Assembly (NCBI GenBank): GCA_949126835.1
Contig: OX421498.1
Coordinates: 37,123,618-37,187,617, forward strand
Reading direction: 5' to 3'
Length of the DNA stretch: 64,000 nucleotides
Source of the DNA: Anisus vortex
Lineage: Eukaryota > Mollusca > Gastropoda > Planorbidae
Translations under genes and position numbers: made by a program
Notes under the pieces: model-generated
What the model saw: only the letters and a program-made list of their open reading frames with translations
What the model was told of the DNA's origin: nothing
Databases searched by the model: none
Shown here: piece by piece, positions 27,394-38,743 of the stretch
How positions within the stretch are numbered: position 1 is the first letter of the stretch
Layout of the letters: each line of letters begins with the position of its first letter

Positions 27394-30300
27394 GTAAGCT
27401 ATTTACATTTCGTGTTTGTATCTGTACCTGTGAACTCGATAAACAAATTTCACCAGAAATTCATTCCAAAACCATTACACATTGAATGTAGGTCTAAACT
27501 GAACGTTGAACTATTATATTTTAGTAATTGGCCCGTACATCAACATATCTGATATATTAATATAGGCTATCTATAGCAATTATTCGTAACTTTTATTTTT
27601 TAAGTGACTCTGGGGTCGGGAGTCAATTCTAGATTTATATAAAAGCCATTATTAGACAATTGTACCCCTATCTATATCTAGTCCAAAAATAATGTGAATA
27701 GCAAAATTGTATTGGCATTATTGTGTATAATATAATATTTTGAAAGTTCATTGCAAACCCTGAAGTTAACTTTATTTCAATATTTTACTGACACCAGCCA
27801 GAAACAAATTAACTGAAAGTACATTCATGCACTGCGCAGTGCTCAATTTATAGTCAGACTATAACTATTGGGCTTCTAATTTAAATTTGACATTGAAAAC
27901 CCCTTCCTCCTCCCCCCTTCCCCCCACCCCACACATTCTAATTGATCCATATTATGGCAAGCGAAACGTCCATTTGACTTGCAGAAATACATATAATCAC
28001 CATTACACACACACACGCAAAGGCGTATTTTTAAAAAAATCGTCTACTTCGCTGCTGGAGGCCATGCCGAATAAAGTATAGTATGATTGTGTGTGGCGCC
28101 CCCTCCCCCTTTTTTCTGTGTCCTCCCCCAATAACCACAACTCTCTTCCGAAGCAAAGGTCACCTCCCCTCGATCTAGTCATGGTATAGTGGAATTAATA
28201 AGGTCACACCAAAAGAGGGCGCGAAGTCGCAATCATAATATTTCTCCTTTTTATTGTGTGCTTATTTTATCAAGCCGGTACTATAATATAATGAAATATT
28301 ACCATGACTGGCTGCAGGTAGTGTCATTGAGTGTCATTGACACCGACACCAGCGGGAACTGGTCAATGGGAGATATCGCCTCTCGGCGTTCAATTTGATT
28401 TCACACAAGGATCTCTCAGAGAAACTTCAAAGATATAGCCCCTCTCCCTTGCCTTTCCAAACTAGAACACACACACAAACAAACGTATCGGCCTTTTTCG
28501 CTTTTCCCTATTATTATCAGGTCTCTATTTTATCATTTCGAATCAGTTCCGTTAACCTCAGTTCCAAGATGGTGTTTAAAAGTCAACTGTAACATTCCCA
28601 TCACCCATTTCCCCTGTCTAAAATGTAATCAAATATCGACGTTATTAATTACTAAGATGTGGACAAGCCTCTTCAAATTAAAAATGGAATCGTATTTTTC
28701 TTTGGGCAACAGTAGGCCTATGGTTTACAGGTCAACTGCAATTGGGGGTAGGTCATGGTGGTATGTCTGGCAAACATAATAATATGTTGCATATATAGCA
28801 AACAGCAGATTTTTATATTTTTTTCAAGCAATACTAATATGTTTCCAGCGTTTGATATGTGAGTGTAAAACAGTAACAAATCAATCACAGACAACAATAA
28901 ATGAGATAGTGTAAAAGAGGGCGGGTTATAGACACGACCATCCCAAAAGTACGTTGGTCTTGGTCTACGGAGAATTAATGCAGGTAAAATAGAGTACACT
29001 CAGAAAATGTGCAACCGAACAGGACAATAAATTTTACCCTAAATTTGGGGTAGAAGATTCATTGGAATGCACTAGATATATGACATGGCTTCTTAATTAA
29101 CTCCAGAAGAAAAATTTACAAGGTGGGCAGTATTTTACTGGGTAGGCCTATTTAATTTTTTCTTCATTAAAATCTCAAGGGTTTGTTTTTGAAATGTTTG
29201 TCCCAGGAACAAAGAATATATAGGCCTAGCCATGTAGTATATAGTCTTCAACAAAGTATAGGCCTACTTTCTTTTTAATGTGCTTACAAGGCAAGCCATA
29301 TGTGTTTGTATAGTTTGTAAATGTTAATTTTATACTTCTTGTAAGCTTTTACAAAATTCCATTATCTGTGTGTAGATATGTATTTATGTCAGTGTAGGCC
29401 TATATTTGTTTTATATCATAGGCGTAGTAAATTTGAGTTCAATGTACTGCTTTCTCTATAATAGTAGCTGGATATCACATAAACTTTTGTCAAAATCATT
29501 GCTCTGTACCATACACTTATATACGGTGATATTGAGATCTTGCTATTAAGATATTAGACCTAAGCTTTCGTCGTTGTAAAAACAGATAAATTTAATTGCT
29601 TATAATAAGAAAACATATTCTGAAAACTAAAAAAAAAAAAAAAGTATTAAAAAAATTACTAAACAGTGCATTAGTAGGCTACAGTATCAAATCATGACCG
29701 TAGTTAATTTTAACAATGCGCCCAACATAAAGGCTCTAAATGTAGACTTAGTTTACAGTCGTAAAGGGTAGGCTATATTGTGCTGGTAGTTAGTTCTATT
29801 GTTCAAATGTGGCACGGCCCTTGAAAGACGTGTCTGGTATAGTGGGAACAATCCTATATTGTTGTTGGTCAGCGACAAGTTTCGGACAAGACCATTGACT
29901 TACGAGCATGTTTATAACACTTGAAGTTAATCTGTTCTAACAATTCAACTCTAATCTAAAGCCTAACCTAACTAAAAGTAATCATAAAGTTTGATAAGGA
30001 GTATTCGTGTTGTTGTTTTTTTAATAATTAGCTTCCATCGTTTTATTTATTTTTAAAGTATGAAACATTTTTTTGAAAACTGTAGATCTGTTTACTATTT
30101 TAAACTGCTATAAACACACACCTACATACACGCACACACAGGAAGAGAGAGAGAGAGAGAGAGAGAAAGAGTAAGTGTAAGAGACCCAAGTTGGATAAGA
30201 GTAAGAAAGAACACAGGCCGTGTTTGCTTTTCAGATTCCTCCACCGCAATCCCCCACCCACCAGAGATTAAATAACCTGCACATTTATTTAACGTGTAGT

Positions 30301-30440
30301 GAACAAATTCTGAGTTTAGACTCCGTGCTGATAAAAAGTTCTATTTGCTGAACAGAACACACTACGAATCGACTCATTCTTCGTTTATTGAGCCTTCAAT
30401 TGAGGAAAAGTCCCACAAGCACAAGATTACGTTATCGTCT
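27394..30440 (+). other. Intron, first part: no coding features
   Basis: AT-rich intronic DNA with a C-rich patch at 27900-27935, a short CA run near 28005 and a (GA)n run at 30142-30168. The palindrome TAGGCCTA is especially dense at 28710-29400. No exon was recognised. Confidence 0.45.
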
Positions 30441-30443
30441 AAC

Positions 30444-30524
30444 TTAACCCTTACAGTCCCGGGCGCGTATATAGCGGAACTGAAGGCAGCATAGATAGAA
30501 GTAGGTCGGTACGGGAAGGGTTAA
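30444..30524. mobile_element. 81-bp TTAA-bounded miniature element (piggyBac-like)
   Basis: It is bounded by TTAA on both sides, with ends TTAACCCTTACAGTCCCG and ACGGGAAGGGTTAA forming an inverted repeat. A second copy is at 34894-34963. TTAA target sites with CCCT.../...AGGG termini are characteristic of piggyBac elements; assignment of so short an element is inference. Confidence 0.65.
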
Positions 30525-30728
30525 ATAGGATATTTAAAAAATGGGAAGTTTGTATTCTAGAGTCTAAGTCTAAAGGTTAACAAAATAATTAATTTGAATT
30601 CTCAAGAGAATCTCGTATCATAACATTTACAAAGTATAGGCCTATCTGTAAAACAAGTTGACAAAAGGTATAGTCTACTGTTTGAAACTATAGAGTACAA
30701 AAAGTCCAGTATGTTAGCATCTACTAAC

Positions 30729-30792
30729 GTCTTCTTCTTCTTCATTGTACTGTGGAGATCCCGTTAGACGCGAGGAAAAAGTCCACAATTTA
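30729..30792 (-). mobile_element. LINE 3' end with (GAA)n tail
   Basis: The minus strand reads AATTGTGGACTTTTTCCTCG, then TAACGGGATCTCCAC and ends ATGAAGAAGAAGAAG. It matches the 3' end of the relic at 59896-59955 (AATTGTGGACTCTTTCCTCG ... GGGGTCTCCAC ... GAAGAAGAAGAAG). Only the last about 60 bp was inserted or survives. Confidence 0.7.
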
Positions 30793-30919
30793 GGCCTAAT
30801 GGTGATTTTTATTACGAATGCTCTGGGATTAAAAGTGTGCATTAACTACCTATAAATATTTTATAACATGCCAACAAGAGTGGAATTAAATAGATGAAAA
30901 GGTATCCTTGTCCTATATT

Positions 30920-31180
30920 AGGGTATGTCCTGCAGAGTTATTCACGAAAGACAGTGACAGCTTCCAAACGCAAATCTGAGAACAGCAAGGATGCCCCTCG
31001 GTTCCAATTTTTCTTCGCCACGAAGAAGTCTACTACTTATAGAAGAAGCGGAATTCAGTGGGCGATATGTGACCAGTTCGGCGATCCGAGGTTAGCCGAC
31101 GACCTGGCTATCAACTCACATAGTAAACAGCAGATTATAGATATGACACGTGTGTCCGCAGACATCCTACTTACATCCTG
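30920..31180 (+). mobile_element. LINE relic, RT core
   Basis: With frameshifts, it reads CRVIHERQ...QLPNANLRTARMP and RRSGIQWAICDQFGDPRLADDLAINSHSKQQ. This parallels CRVIHRGHPTEAFQVRTGVRQG and RNGIQWTLWSQLDDLDFADDLALLAHTQQQ of the intact copy at 23888. The catalytic FADD has become LADD. It belongs to a related but more diverged subfamily. Confidence 0.65.
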
Positions 31181-31199
31181 CATCTCCCTTAGTTGTTTC

Positions 31200-32250
31200 G
31201 GACAGTTGGGGCGCTACAGAATACAAGACACTATCCTATTTTTATTCCTCTCGCTTTTCTGCACTTATTATGGCACCAAAAAGCTTTTATTACCGTCCAT
31301 TCCGCGATGTTATCTCGCAGTGGATCCGTAGAGTTTAAACCTCGACAAAAACTTTTATCAGGACTCAGGTAATCTGTTACTTTCTCAAAGCTCAAAGGTG
31401 GACCCGAAATTATTATTATTTTCCATTGAAATTGTCCAACTAAAAACACTTCAATAAAAATACAACACATCCTAATAAGAAAATCCTACACGGCACTAAC
31501 CATTGATATGGGAACACAATCTCCCACATGGTCGTGGCCATTTCCTTAAGACAATAATTCTTGGTACGATCAAAGACTGCAATAAGATGGACGGCTTGCT
31601 CTATTTTTAGAGCTTATATGTTATTTTTCCGTGCGCATCGAATAACACTTGTCTTAAGTTACTTTTACGCTCCTTCCTTTGCCTAAATGTTTCCGCTGTA
31701 TACAACTTTCGATTTTAATTTTAATTTTTCATTGAAAAATTAAAAAATCATATCGATTAATTAAAAGGGAATCGGGAATTCCAAAAAGAAGTCAGTGGAG
31801 TAATCAAATAGCAGAAATATGAAAGCAAGCGTTCCATCTTACTATAGTCTTTGGTAAGATCAATACTCAATATTTAACTAAATAGGCTTTTTGAAAAGTA
31901 ATGTTAAGATATATGATATACAAATCTCAAACGTAATTTAATATTGTCATCAGGCGTAAATTAAATTGCAAAATTCAGTTTGTTATACTGTACGGTTTTC
32001 TTGGGACACTGTCTATATGTAGATCTAAGCATTGGCTTATCCATTCTGAAGGTCTCAGAGGCATCAATTTTTTTTTCCGTTCCTGGATGTCATCCCAAAG
32101 CCTAACTGTGCTGACCACACGCTTTTCTTGTATGCCACTGCCATAGAAATGTTCACAAACGCTGCATTGCCTGCAGGACCATCTCTAGGATTTTTGATGC
32201 CCCCCCCCCCCCAAATTCTCCACTCCAGACTGCCGCTTAGGTTGCCTATA
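31200..32250. other. Intron, no feature recognised
   Basis: AT-rich intronic DNA, with a C-run at about 32200-32212. No exon or transposon boundary was recognised. Confidence 0.4.
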
Positions 32251-32262
32251 TGGACGAGCAAC

Positions 32263-32423
32263 CAGGGGCGAAGCCACAGGGGATTGGATTGTTAAAAAAA
32301 AATCTTTTTCAACAATATTTTTTTTCAATATGTACTAAATTCGCTATAAATTTGGTAAATGTTTGTCACGCGAAAGTTCACCCCCCCCCCCCCCCCTGGA
32401 AAAAATGTCTGGCTTCGCCCCTG
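32263..32423. mobile_element. hAT-type MITE, 161 bp, perfect 8-bp TSD
   Basis: Perfect 14-bp terminal inverted repeats: CAGGGGCGAAGCCA on the left and TGGCTTCGCCCCTG on the right. An exact direct duplication CGAGCAAC lies at 32255-32262 and 32424-32431. It contains a C-run near its right end. Non-coding. Confidence 0.9.
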
Positions 32424-33038
32424 CGAGCAACACAACATGAAAGAGATAGGCCTACAGTTAACGAACCCAGCTTATTTTGTTTTTCCTACCATTCACTCTT
32501 AGAGAAACAAACGAGACAAGAGTTCTTCTAGAGTTTAGATGTTGACGTCGGTAATATGTCAGTAAATGTTATTGTCAAAACATTACAAGCTTGACTGACA
32601 TCTCTCACATGACACATGTCACGCGCACCCTGATAGACAAAACAAGAAAAATATTTGCCCGCGAAACACTTCTATTTAGTTGTTGTTTTTTATTTTGTCG
32701 TCATTGGATAACCCCCGTCTCCCACTTCCCGATCTCCCTTTCGAGTGTTATTTTTGTTGTTGTTGTTGTTTGTTTTGTTTTGTTATATTTTGTATTCATT
32801 ATCTGGAATGTATCTCGACTAATAAGTTACTTTATCTTTTAATGTCACTAGCCGGATTTGTAAAGAATAGTGCTAAATGCTTCCAACCAATAAGATTTGC
32901 CAACTAAGAAAGAAGTTTGAGTTGAAAACTTTTCTATTAAACTACTTTGCCGTTAGCCAGAAGCGGCAAATCTGCGATTCGTGAGACCCGTGCGGCATTT
33001 TATGTTTGTCTTTGTCCGAAAATTAAGTTCAATGCGAC

Positions 33039-33246
33039 CAATGGTGTATAGACTGTAGACCAATGGTGTATAGACTGTAGACCAATGGTGTATAGACTGT
33101 GGACCAATGGTGTGTAGACTGTAGACCAATGGTGTATAGACTGTAGACCAATGGTGTATAGACTGTAGACCAATGGTGTATAGACTGTAGACCAATGGTG
33201 TATAGACTGTAGACCAATGGTGTATAGACTGTAGACTGTAGACCAA
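33039..33246. repeat. 22-bp minisatellite, about 9-10 copies
   Basis: The unit is GACCAATGGTGTATAGACTG plus TA, with very few variants (one TGTG, one GTGG). The final unit runs into the SINE tail at 33261. The repeated YTPLVYSL frames on the minus strand are produced by the array and are not evidence of a gene. Confidence 0.93.
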
Positions 33247-33260
33247 TGTGCAGCTTTGTA

Positions 33261-33510
33261 AAGAAAAGTAAAAGTATTCCCTTCCGACCAAATTGATCCA
33301 TAGGTCCGGTGAAGCAGCGTTCACCAGTTTCCGTGGCCACGGCATACTAGGTGATTGTGGGGCCAGCATCATGCACAGCCGCCTTTACTTTACCCCAACT
33401 AAGGTCAGGTACCCATCAGAGCTGGGTAGACTCAGAACTCCCTCCAGGATTCGAACCCAGAACCTTCGTTACGCCAGCCGAACGCGCTTCCGCACGGTCA
33501 CCATGCCCCA
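33261..33510 (-). mobile_element. tRNA-derived SINE, minus strand
   Basis: Inverted copy of the SINE described at 5276. The 3' tail (AAGTAAAAGTA) is at the left and the tRNA-like head (GGGGCATGGTGACCGTGCGG) at the right. Degenerate CAGCT.T.TAA.G sequences on both sides may be an old target duplication. Confidence 0.85.
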
Positions 33511-33519
33511 TACAGCTGT

Positions 33520-34890
33520 TTAAGAGTAATATTTAATCCAAAGTGTACTTTCGTTTGTAATCGACTTAGAATTCTATTATTTTAGGTCTTCTTAAAATAG
33601 CCCACGATCGTAACAAAACAAAAAAGTAGGCCTAAGCCCCTAACACCAAATTTCAAGCTTTCACCTTTTATCAGGTTTATTTTTAAATTAAATAAAAATG
33701 AATTAAATACGTTTTAACTTGTAGCCTGACAGTAAAACCCGAGTAAAACCGGAGTTTCACGTACTATGCGGTCAATAAGCTAGATATTCCTAACTATGCT
33801 TAATAGGCCTATCCAACGTAAAAAGTCGATAGAAAAACGTTAGAGCTTTATAAACTTTGTGTTTGTCGTTTTAATCTTTTCTTCTTTGCAAGCTACATCA
33901 AATTAGCAATTTTCCAAAGCTTTCAAATGTTAAGGTAAATATGAAACGTTTTATTAACAAATTGTAATTTATCGGCAGACCAAGACGTATACACCTACAT
34001 AATTGAAAAGGTTTGTTGAGAAATTCGACTCTCACAATTTGAATAAGAAAGTGGGCTTGGAGACTTATCAGACTTATTTACCCGGGTCTCCGGTTCTGAT
34101 TAGTCTCCTAGTCCGAGAGAATGTTTAGATTAGGCATGTTCTGATGGCTTTTAGATGTTATTGTTAATTTCGAAAAGCTGTTTTTCTTTCCTAGAATATC
34201 ATTGTTTAAATGTTTATTTAAAAAATTTGTCTTGTTTTTTGTGTGGTGGGTGTTTTTCAAATCTAATCAACTTTCCGAGGCTTGCTGACTAGCGCGACAA
34301 TGTACCATCACATTGTGATAATCATATACTAGACTAGTTGAGTAAATAACTATATATAAATGGCATCGAGATGCGCACATATCGATATATATATATATTG
34401 CTGAAGTATTATTTCCTGTATAATTTTAAATCACCGAAAGCGCTTATTGTACCACCTCTATTCAAAAGACGCCATCCATAAAAAAAAAAGAGACAAACTA
34501 TTTCATTTAATAAAAGGTGTTTAATTGGCCAAGAAGATTATAATTTGTAAAGGGGAAAAACGTTACAGTTGGCAGCATGAACTGTAGGAAGAATCTACAC
34601 TGACAAGAATGAGGCGATTTCAAATGTCCTGTAACAGGTAGATAATACCAGGGGAGAGATTATACACGCGTGATATGAAAGGTAGATGACTCTTGGGAGG
34701 GTATGTTCATTTTGTGGACCAAAGAAGCTTCACCATCCCACCCATACCCCCTTTTTCATGTATAATAAGTTGTTGTTTTTTTTAATATATAAACCGTAAA
34801 TTATAATTGGTTAAAAATGTTTAAAAAATGTGTAATGCTTAAATCGTATATTGCATCATATTGTATCTACATGTATTTATTTCATTGCTC
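33520..34890. other. Intron, no feature recognised
   Basis: AT-rich intronic sequence. A short (TA)n run lies at 34383-34399. Nothing coding. Confidence 0.4.
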
Positions 34891-34893
34891 AAA

Positions 34894-34963
34894 TTAACCC
34901 TTACAGTCCCGGGCGCGTATATAGCGGAACTGAAGGCAGCATAGTAGGTACGGGAAGGGTTAA
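34894..34963. mobile_element. 70-bp TTAA-bounded miniature element (piggyBac-like)
   Basis: Second copy of the element at 30444. It is identical over the left about 50 bp and the right about 12 bp, with an 11-bp internal deletion relative to the first copy. TTAA occurs at both ends. Confidence 0.65.
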
Positions 34964-35395
34964 GAATAGGCCTACACCTTTGAAGATATCGGTTAACTAT
35001 ACATATGTAGGGTTACCTAGAGACTATAGACTCTATGGTTACTTTCCAAAAGGTTGGAGAAAACGTTTCTTTTTTCTTTAAATCCTCTATATTAATCCCG
35101 TATGTATGTAGGCCTATGTCGCTGTCGACCTAACGGACCTGTGGAAGGTTAAATTGACCCTCTTCTCGTTATTTTGTCCAGCGGAAACTTGGCACAAAGA
35201 CGTAAAGCCGATGACAACTTTTACAATCACAGTTTCAGCCCCGATCCCAAACTAAGATTATTAGACTATAATAGCTGATTTATCAATAATGTGTTACGAC
35301 ATGTTGTCAATATATTTTTTTAACATTTTAAACTTTTACTTTTCTTTCTTCAAATCGATCATGAAAACAATCAAATGGATTAGACTTTTTATTCT

Positions 35396-35780
35396 TGTTT
35401 TGTGAAAGACTCAGATAAAGAGTCTAAATGTGTTTTGTGAAAGACTCAGATAAAGAGTCTAAATGTGTTTTGTGAAAGACTCAGATAAAGAGTCTAAATG
35501 TGTTTTGTGAAAGACTCAGATAAAGAGTCTAAATGTGTTTTGTGAAAGACTCAGATAAAGAGTCTAAATGTGTTTTGTGAAAGACTCAGATAAAGAGTCT
35601 AAATGTGTTTTGTGAAAGACTCAGATAAAGAGTCTAAATGTGTTTTGTGAAAGACTCAGATAAAGAGTCTAAATGTGTTTTGTGAAAGACTCAGATAAAG
35701 AGTCTAGATGTGTTTTGTGAAAGACTCAGATAAAGAGTCTAAATGTGTTTTGTGAAAGACTCAGATAAAGAGTCTAAATG
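35396..35780. repeat. 35-bp minisatellite, 11 copies, each with a hairpin
   Basis: Exactly eleven head-to-tail 35-bp units begin TGTTTTGTGAAAGACTCAG. I saw a single variant (TCTAGATG in unit 9). Each unit contains AGACTC-AGATAAA-GAGTCT, a 6-bp stem with a 7-base spacer. Near identity points to recent expansion. There are no spacers, so it is not a CRISPR array. Confidence 0.96.
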
Positions 35781-35900
35781 TGATTAAATATGTCGTATTC
35801 TATGCGGTACATAGTACATACTGAGGTGTCAGCTAGGTCCGCGAGAGCTTAGGCCAAACTTTAATATCCTTTATTACACGCCGTCCTTTTTCTGATGGGA

Positions 35901-36023
35901 AGGGGGGGGGGGTAGTGTAAAGGGAGGGGGTAGTGAGGAAAATAGTTCAATGTTAAGGGGGTAGGGAAAAAAGAAGGCGGGGGGGGGGGGGGAAACTAGT
36001 GCTAGCCTGGGGGGGGGGGGGGG
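35901..36023 (+). repeat. Cluster of G-runs
   Basis: Several runs of 4 to 15 G on the plus strand within about 120 bp (35902-35912, 35925-35930, 35957-35961, 35978-35992, 36009-36023). Sequence is compatible with G-quadruplex formation; run lengths may be assembly-sensitive. Confidence 0.8.
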
Positions 36024-36374
36024 ACGTAACATTTTTAAAGAGAGCGAATGCAAAACTATTTTTTAAACCTGTTATTTCTGTACAACTGTCTATTAAAGAT
36101 ATAAACTCCACAACACAAATATATTTAGAATTTAAAAAAAAAAAACACTTGATTTTGAAATTAAAAAAAGGTTTTTAGGAAGATGGGGACAGCTGTTCCA
36201 TTCCTTCCCCCCCCCCTCCCGGTCACCACCCCCGCCACTTTCCTTTGGGCTACACCAATGCAGCCTACGTGCATAAACACATTCACCGCCACCACTTTGC
36301 ACTACCGAGATGATGTGCGTCAAAAGACAGAGTTAGCGCCATCGTCATATTACCCCCATCACCTCACCCCTACA

Positions 36375-36377
<3 letters not shown>

Positions 36378-36441
<64 letters not shown>

Positions 36442-36461
36442 TCTCTGTCTCTCTCTCTCTC
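36378..36461. repeat. (CT)n compound microsatellite
   Basis: CT repeats broken by periodic CTGTCT units. Confidence 0.95.
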
Positions 36462-36469
36462 GTCTTGCG

Positions 36470-37800
36470 AGGACAGAAAGCAAGATCAAGATATATCCGG
36501 TCCACAATGATGTATAGCTTGAATAGCTTCTAATAATAAAATGTAAAAAAACTTTAGAACACCAAACACCACTTTCTACTCTCTACTCGAGGGACTCTAA
36601 TGTCGGAGAGTTAGTGCCATAATATTTGCGGTCTTTCCCGACTACCCCTATGCGAGACGATTACAAAAATAAAGGCTAAAGGTGAGGGGGAGGGTGTGAT
36701 TCTAATAATTCGACCAAAATGATGGATTCGAAGCGAGTGTGAATAGTGGAGAAAACACGAACAACCCGCAACTAAGGCTTGCACTAACACGAGTACCCGG
36801 AATCCCGAACTTTTTCAGGAACTCGCAATCCGGGTTTGAAGAGGTCCCAAGTCCCAAGACCTTGTTTTCGGTTCCTAAAGTGAGATTTTTATCACCAGTG
36901 TTTGTAAGCTAGAATGAGCCAATGTACTAGAGGTCAATATTTTAATAGTAGTGATTTCTCTTATTCCCTTGGTTATATTTTCTTATACATTACATATAAA
37001 GAAGATAATTGCGTCCTTCGCTCATTCGCGGTTTGAGTCTCGTCCTGCATTTCTAGACGGGTAAACACGTGCATGCTTATTTCTTCGTTGCCTTAAATCT
37101 TTATAACTTGTACAACATTTTTTTAAATAATTATACCCCACTCTCATTCTTATTTGAAACAAGAAGGCTTTGTTAACAAACTGTTTCGCCAGTCCATAAC
37201 CTAAAAAGTTAAACAAAACCATTTATAAAAAAAACATAGATCCCTGTATAATTAGCGCTTAACCGGAAATTGCGAAGAACATTGGCATTAATAGAATATA
37301 CATTTTCGGCCCTTTTTACCCCAGGAAATATTACGCACACATATAGTTTAAATTTGAAACCTGGACTTTGAATTTGAATTGTTGTATTTCCGGCCCATCA
37401 ACATTGAAGGTTATATAAGGCCTTTTTGTTAACGTTGTTGTCATGTTTTTCTTGTTTCCATTTTACTGTTCTTATTTATTGTATCTTTAAATTTTGTAGT
37501 ACAGTTGGATGTCTTTGATATAGTTTATAATATATTTTGATTTAATTTTACAGTAATAGTATTTACGTCGAATTTCACTAAATGTATTGCATTCCAACAA
37601 AATGTGAGAAATTTGCAGAAAGCACACATTGGCCTCATTGGGGCCGTTTCTCTATTTAAGAGAAAGGAATGTGTTAGATTCGTTGTCTTAGCTTTTCTAT
37701 GTCCTGTATGTAGTATTGATCAATAGTAGATTTACAGCGGACAGTGGAATTTCATGCCACGCTGCGAAATGTATGGTTTTGCTGCAGTGCCACAAAATTA
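36470..37800. other. Intron, mostly unrecognised
   Basis: The only recognised feature is an inverted copy of the LINE 3' end at about 36985-37065 (minus strand: ATGCAGGACGAGACTC, then GGACGCAATTATCTTC-TTTATATG). The rest holds no supported feature. Confidence 0.45.
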
Positions 37801-37807
37801 ACCAAAT

Positions 37808-38140
37808 TAGAATACAAAAGCGTAGATGAGAAATGTAGGCAAGGGTGTATGTGTCCCCGGAAGTAGATAAGAAAGGTAGGCAAGGGTTATGTGTCCCCGG
37901 GCGTAGATAAGAAAGGTAGGCAATGGTATATGTGTCCCCGGGCGTAGATAAGAAAGGTAGGCAAGGGTTATGTGTCCCCGGGCGTAGATAAGAAAGGTAG
38001 GCAATGGTATATGTGTCCCCGGGCGTAGATAAGAAAGGTAGGCATGGGTGTATGTGTCCCCGGGTGTAGATAAGAAAGGTAGGCAAGGGTGTATGTGTCC
38101 CCGGGCGTAGATAAGAAAGGTAGGCAAGGGTGTATGTGTC
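37808..38140. repeat. ~41-bp minisatellite, about 8 copies, with alternating variants
   Basis: The unit is TGTCCCCGGGCGTAGATAAG, then AAAGGTAGGCAAGGGTGTATG. Two variants, ending CAATGGTATATG and CAAGGGTTATG, alternate in the middle of the array, giving a two-unit higher-order repeat. Proline-rich frames on the minus strand are by-products. The array ends at a 14-bp palindrome CCATGGCGCCATGG (38140-38153). Confidence 0.92.
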
Positions 38141-38419
38141 CATGGCGCCATGGTAAAGCGGTTTGCAAAAAAATGAGGCTTATAACGGTACAGCTGCGAA
38201 CGCAACTAAATAGAAGAACGGCCAATACCGTAGCAGTCTGTCTTATCCAGTCAAGGTTGGATTACTGCAATAGTTTCCTGTGGGGTTTTCCCCAGAACCA
38301 GCGAAAGAGACTACAGAGTGCAGAACGCTCCGACGCGCATTGTTTCGGGGGTGAGGAGGCAGGATCATATTTCCCCAATTCGAAGGGAATAAATCTCAAA
38401 ATTATGTCTCTTACCTTAT

Positions 38420-38582
38420 AAGTTTACAGACGTTCCTTCTAGATAGAAGATTATCACGTCCACTAGGCCCAAAACTCCTGCAGACGACAGGGATCCGTCG
38501 CTGGCAGGGATAGAACCCGCGACCTGTCAGTTGTTTTTTTGGTTGACAGTCCGGTGATCTAACCGCTGGACCAGCGGATGCA
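38420..38582 (-). mobile_element. Second tRNA-derived SINE family, sharing a LINE 3' end
   Basis: The minus strand starts with a tRNA-Asp-like head (TGGTCCAGCGGTTAGATCAC, GGACTGTCAACC, then the B-box-like GGTTCTATCCC). It ends GACGTGATAATCTTC-TATCTAGAAGGAACGTCTGTAAAC, the hairpin-bearing 3' end of the LINE at 8425 and 41630. It sits inside the LINE relic of 38170-39330. SINEs commonly borrow the 3' end of a partner LINE to use its reverse transcriptase. Confidence 0.7.
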
Positions 38583-38743
38583 TAAAATGCACGGCTCGTT
38601 CCTATCTTCGAGAACTTATATCAAAGCATGATCCATTAAGGGAACTGCGCTCTTTATCACATTCAATCCGTAAAATTACCAGAGTGGACACAAAAAGAAG
38701 TACTTAGGAGTGCGTTCATTTGAATCTGTGGCGCCTTCTTTAT

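Noticed and set aside
35396..35780. Regular 35-bp repeats resembling a CRISPR array
   Set aside because: Units are strictly head-to-tail with no spacers, and the context is a eukaryotic intron.
37697..38225. Proline/threonine-rich open frames on the minus strand
   Set aside because: Three frames all derive from the 41-bp tandem repeat.
38491..38580. tRNA-Asp gene on the minus strand
   Set aside because: The anticodon-arm region is disrupted by an inserted A-rich loop, and the unit continues into a LINE-like tail, so it is a SINE.
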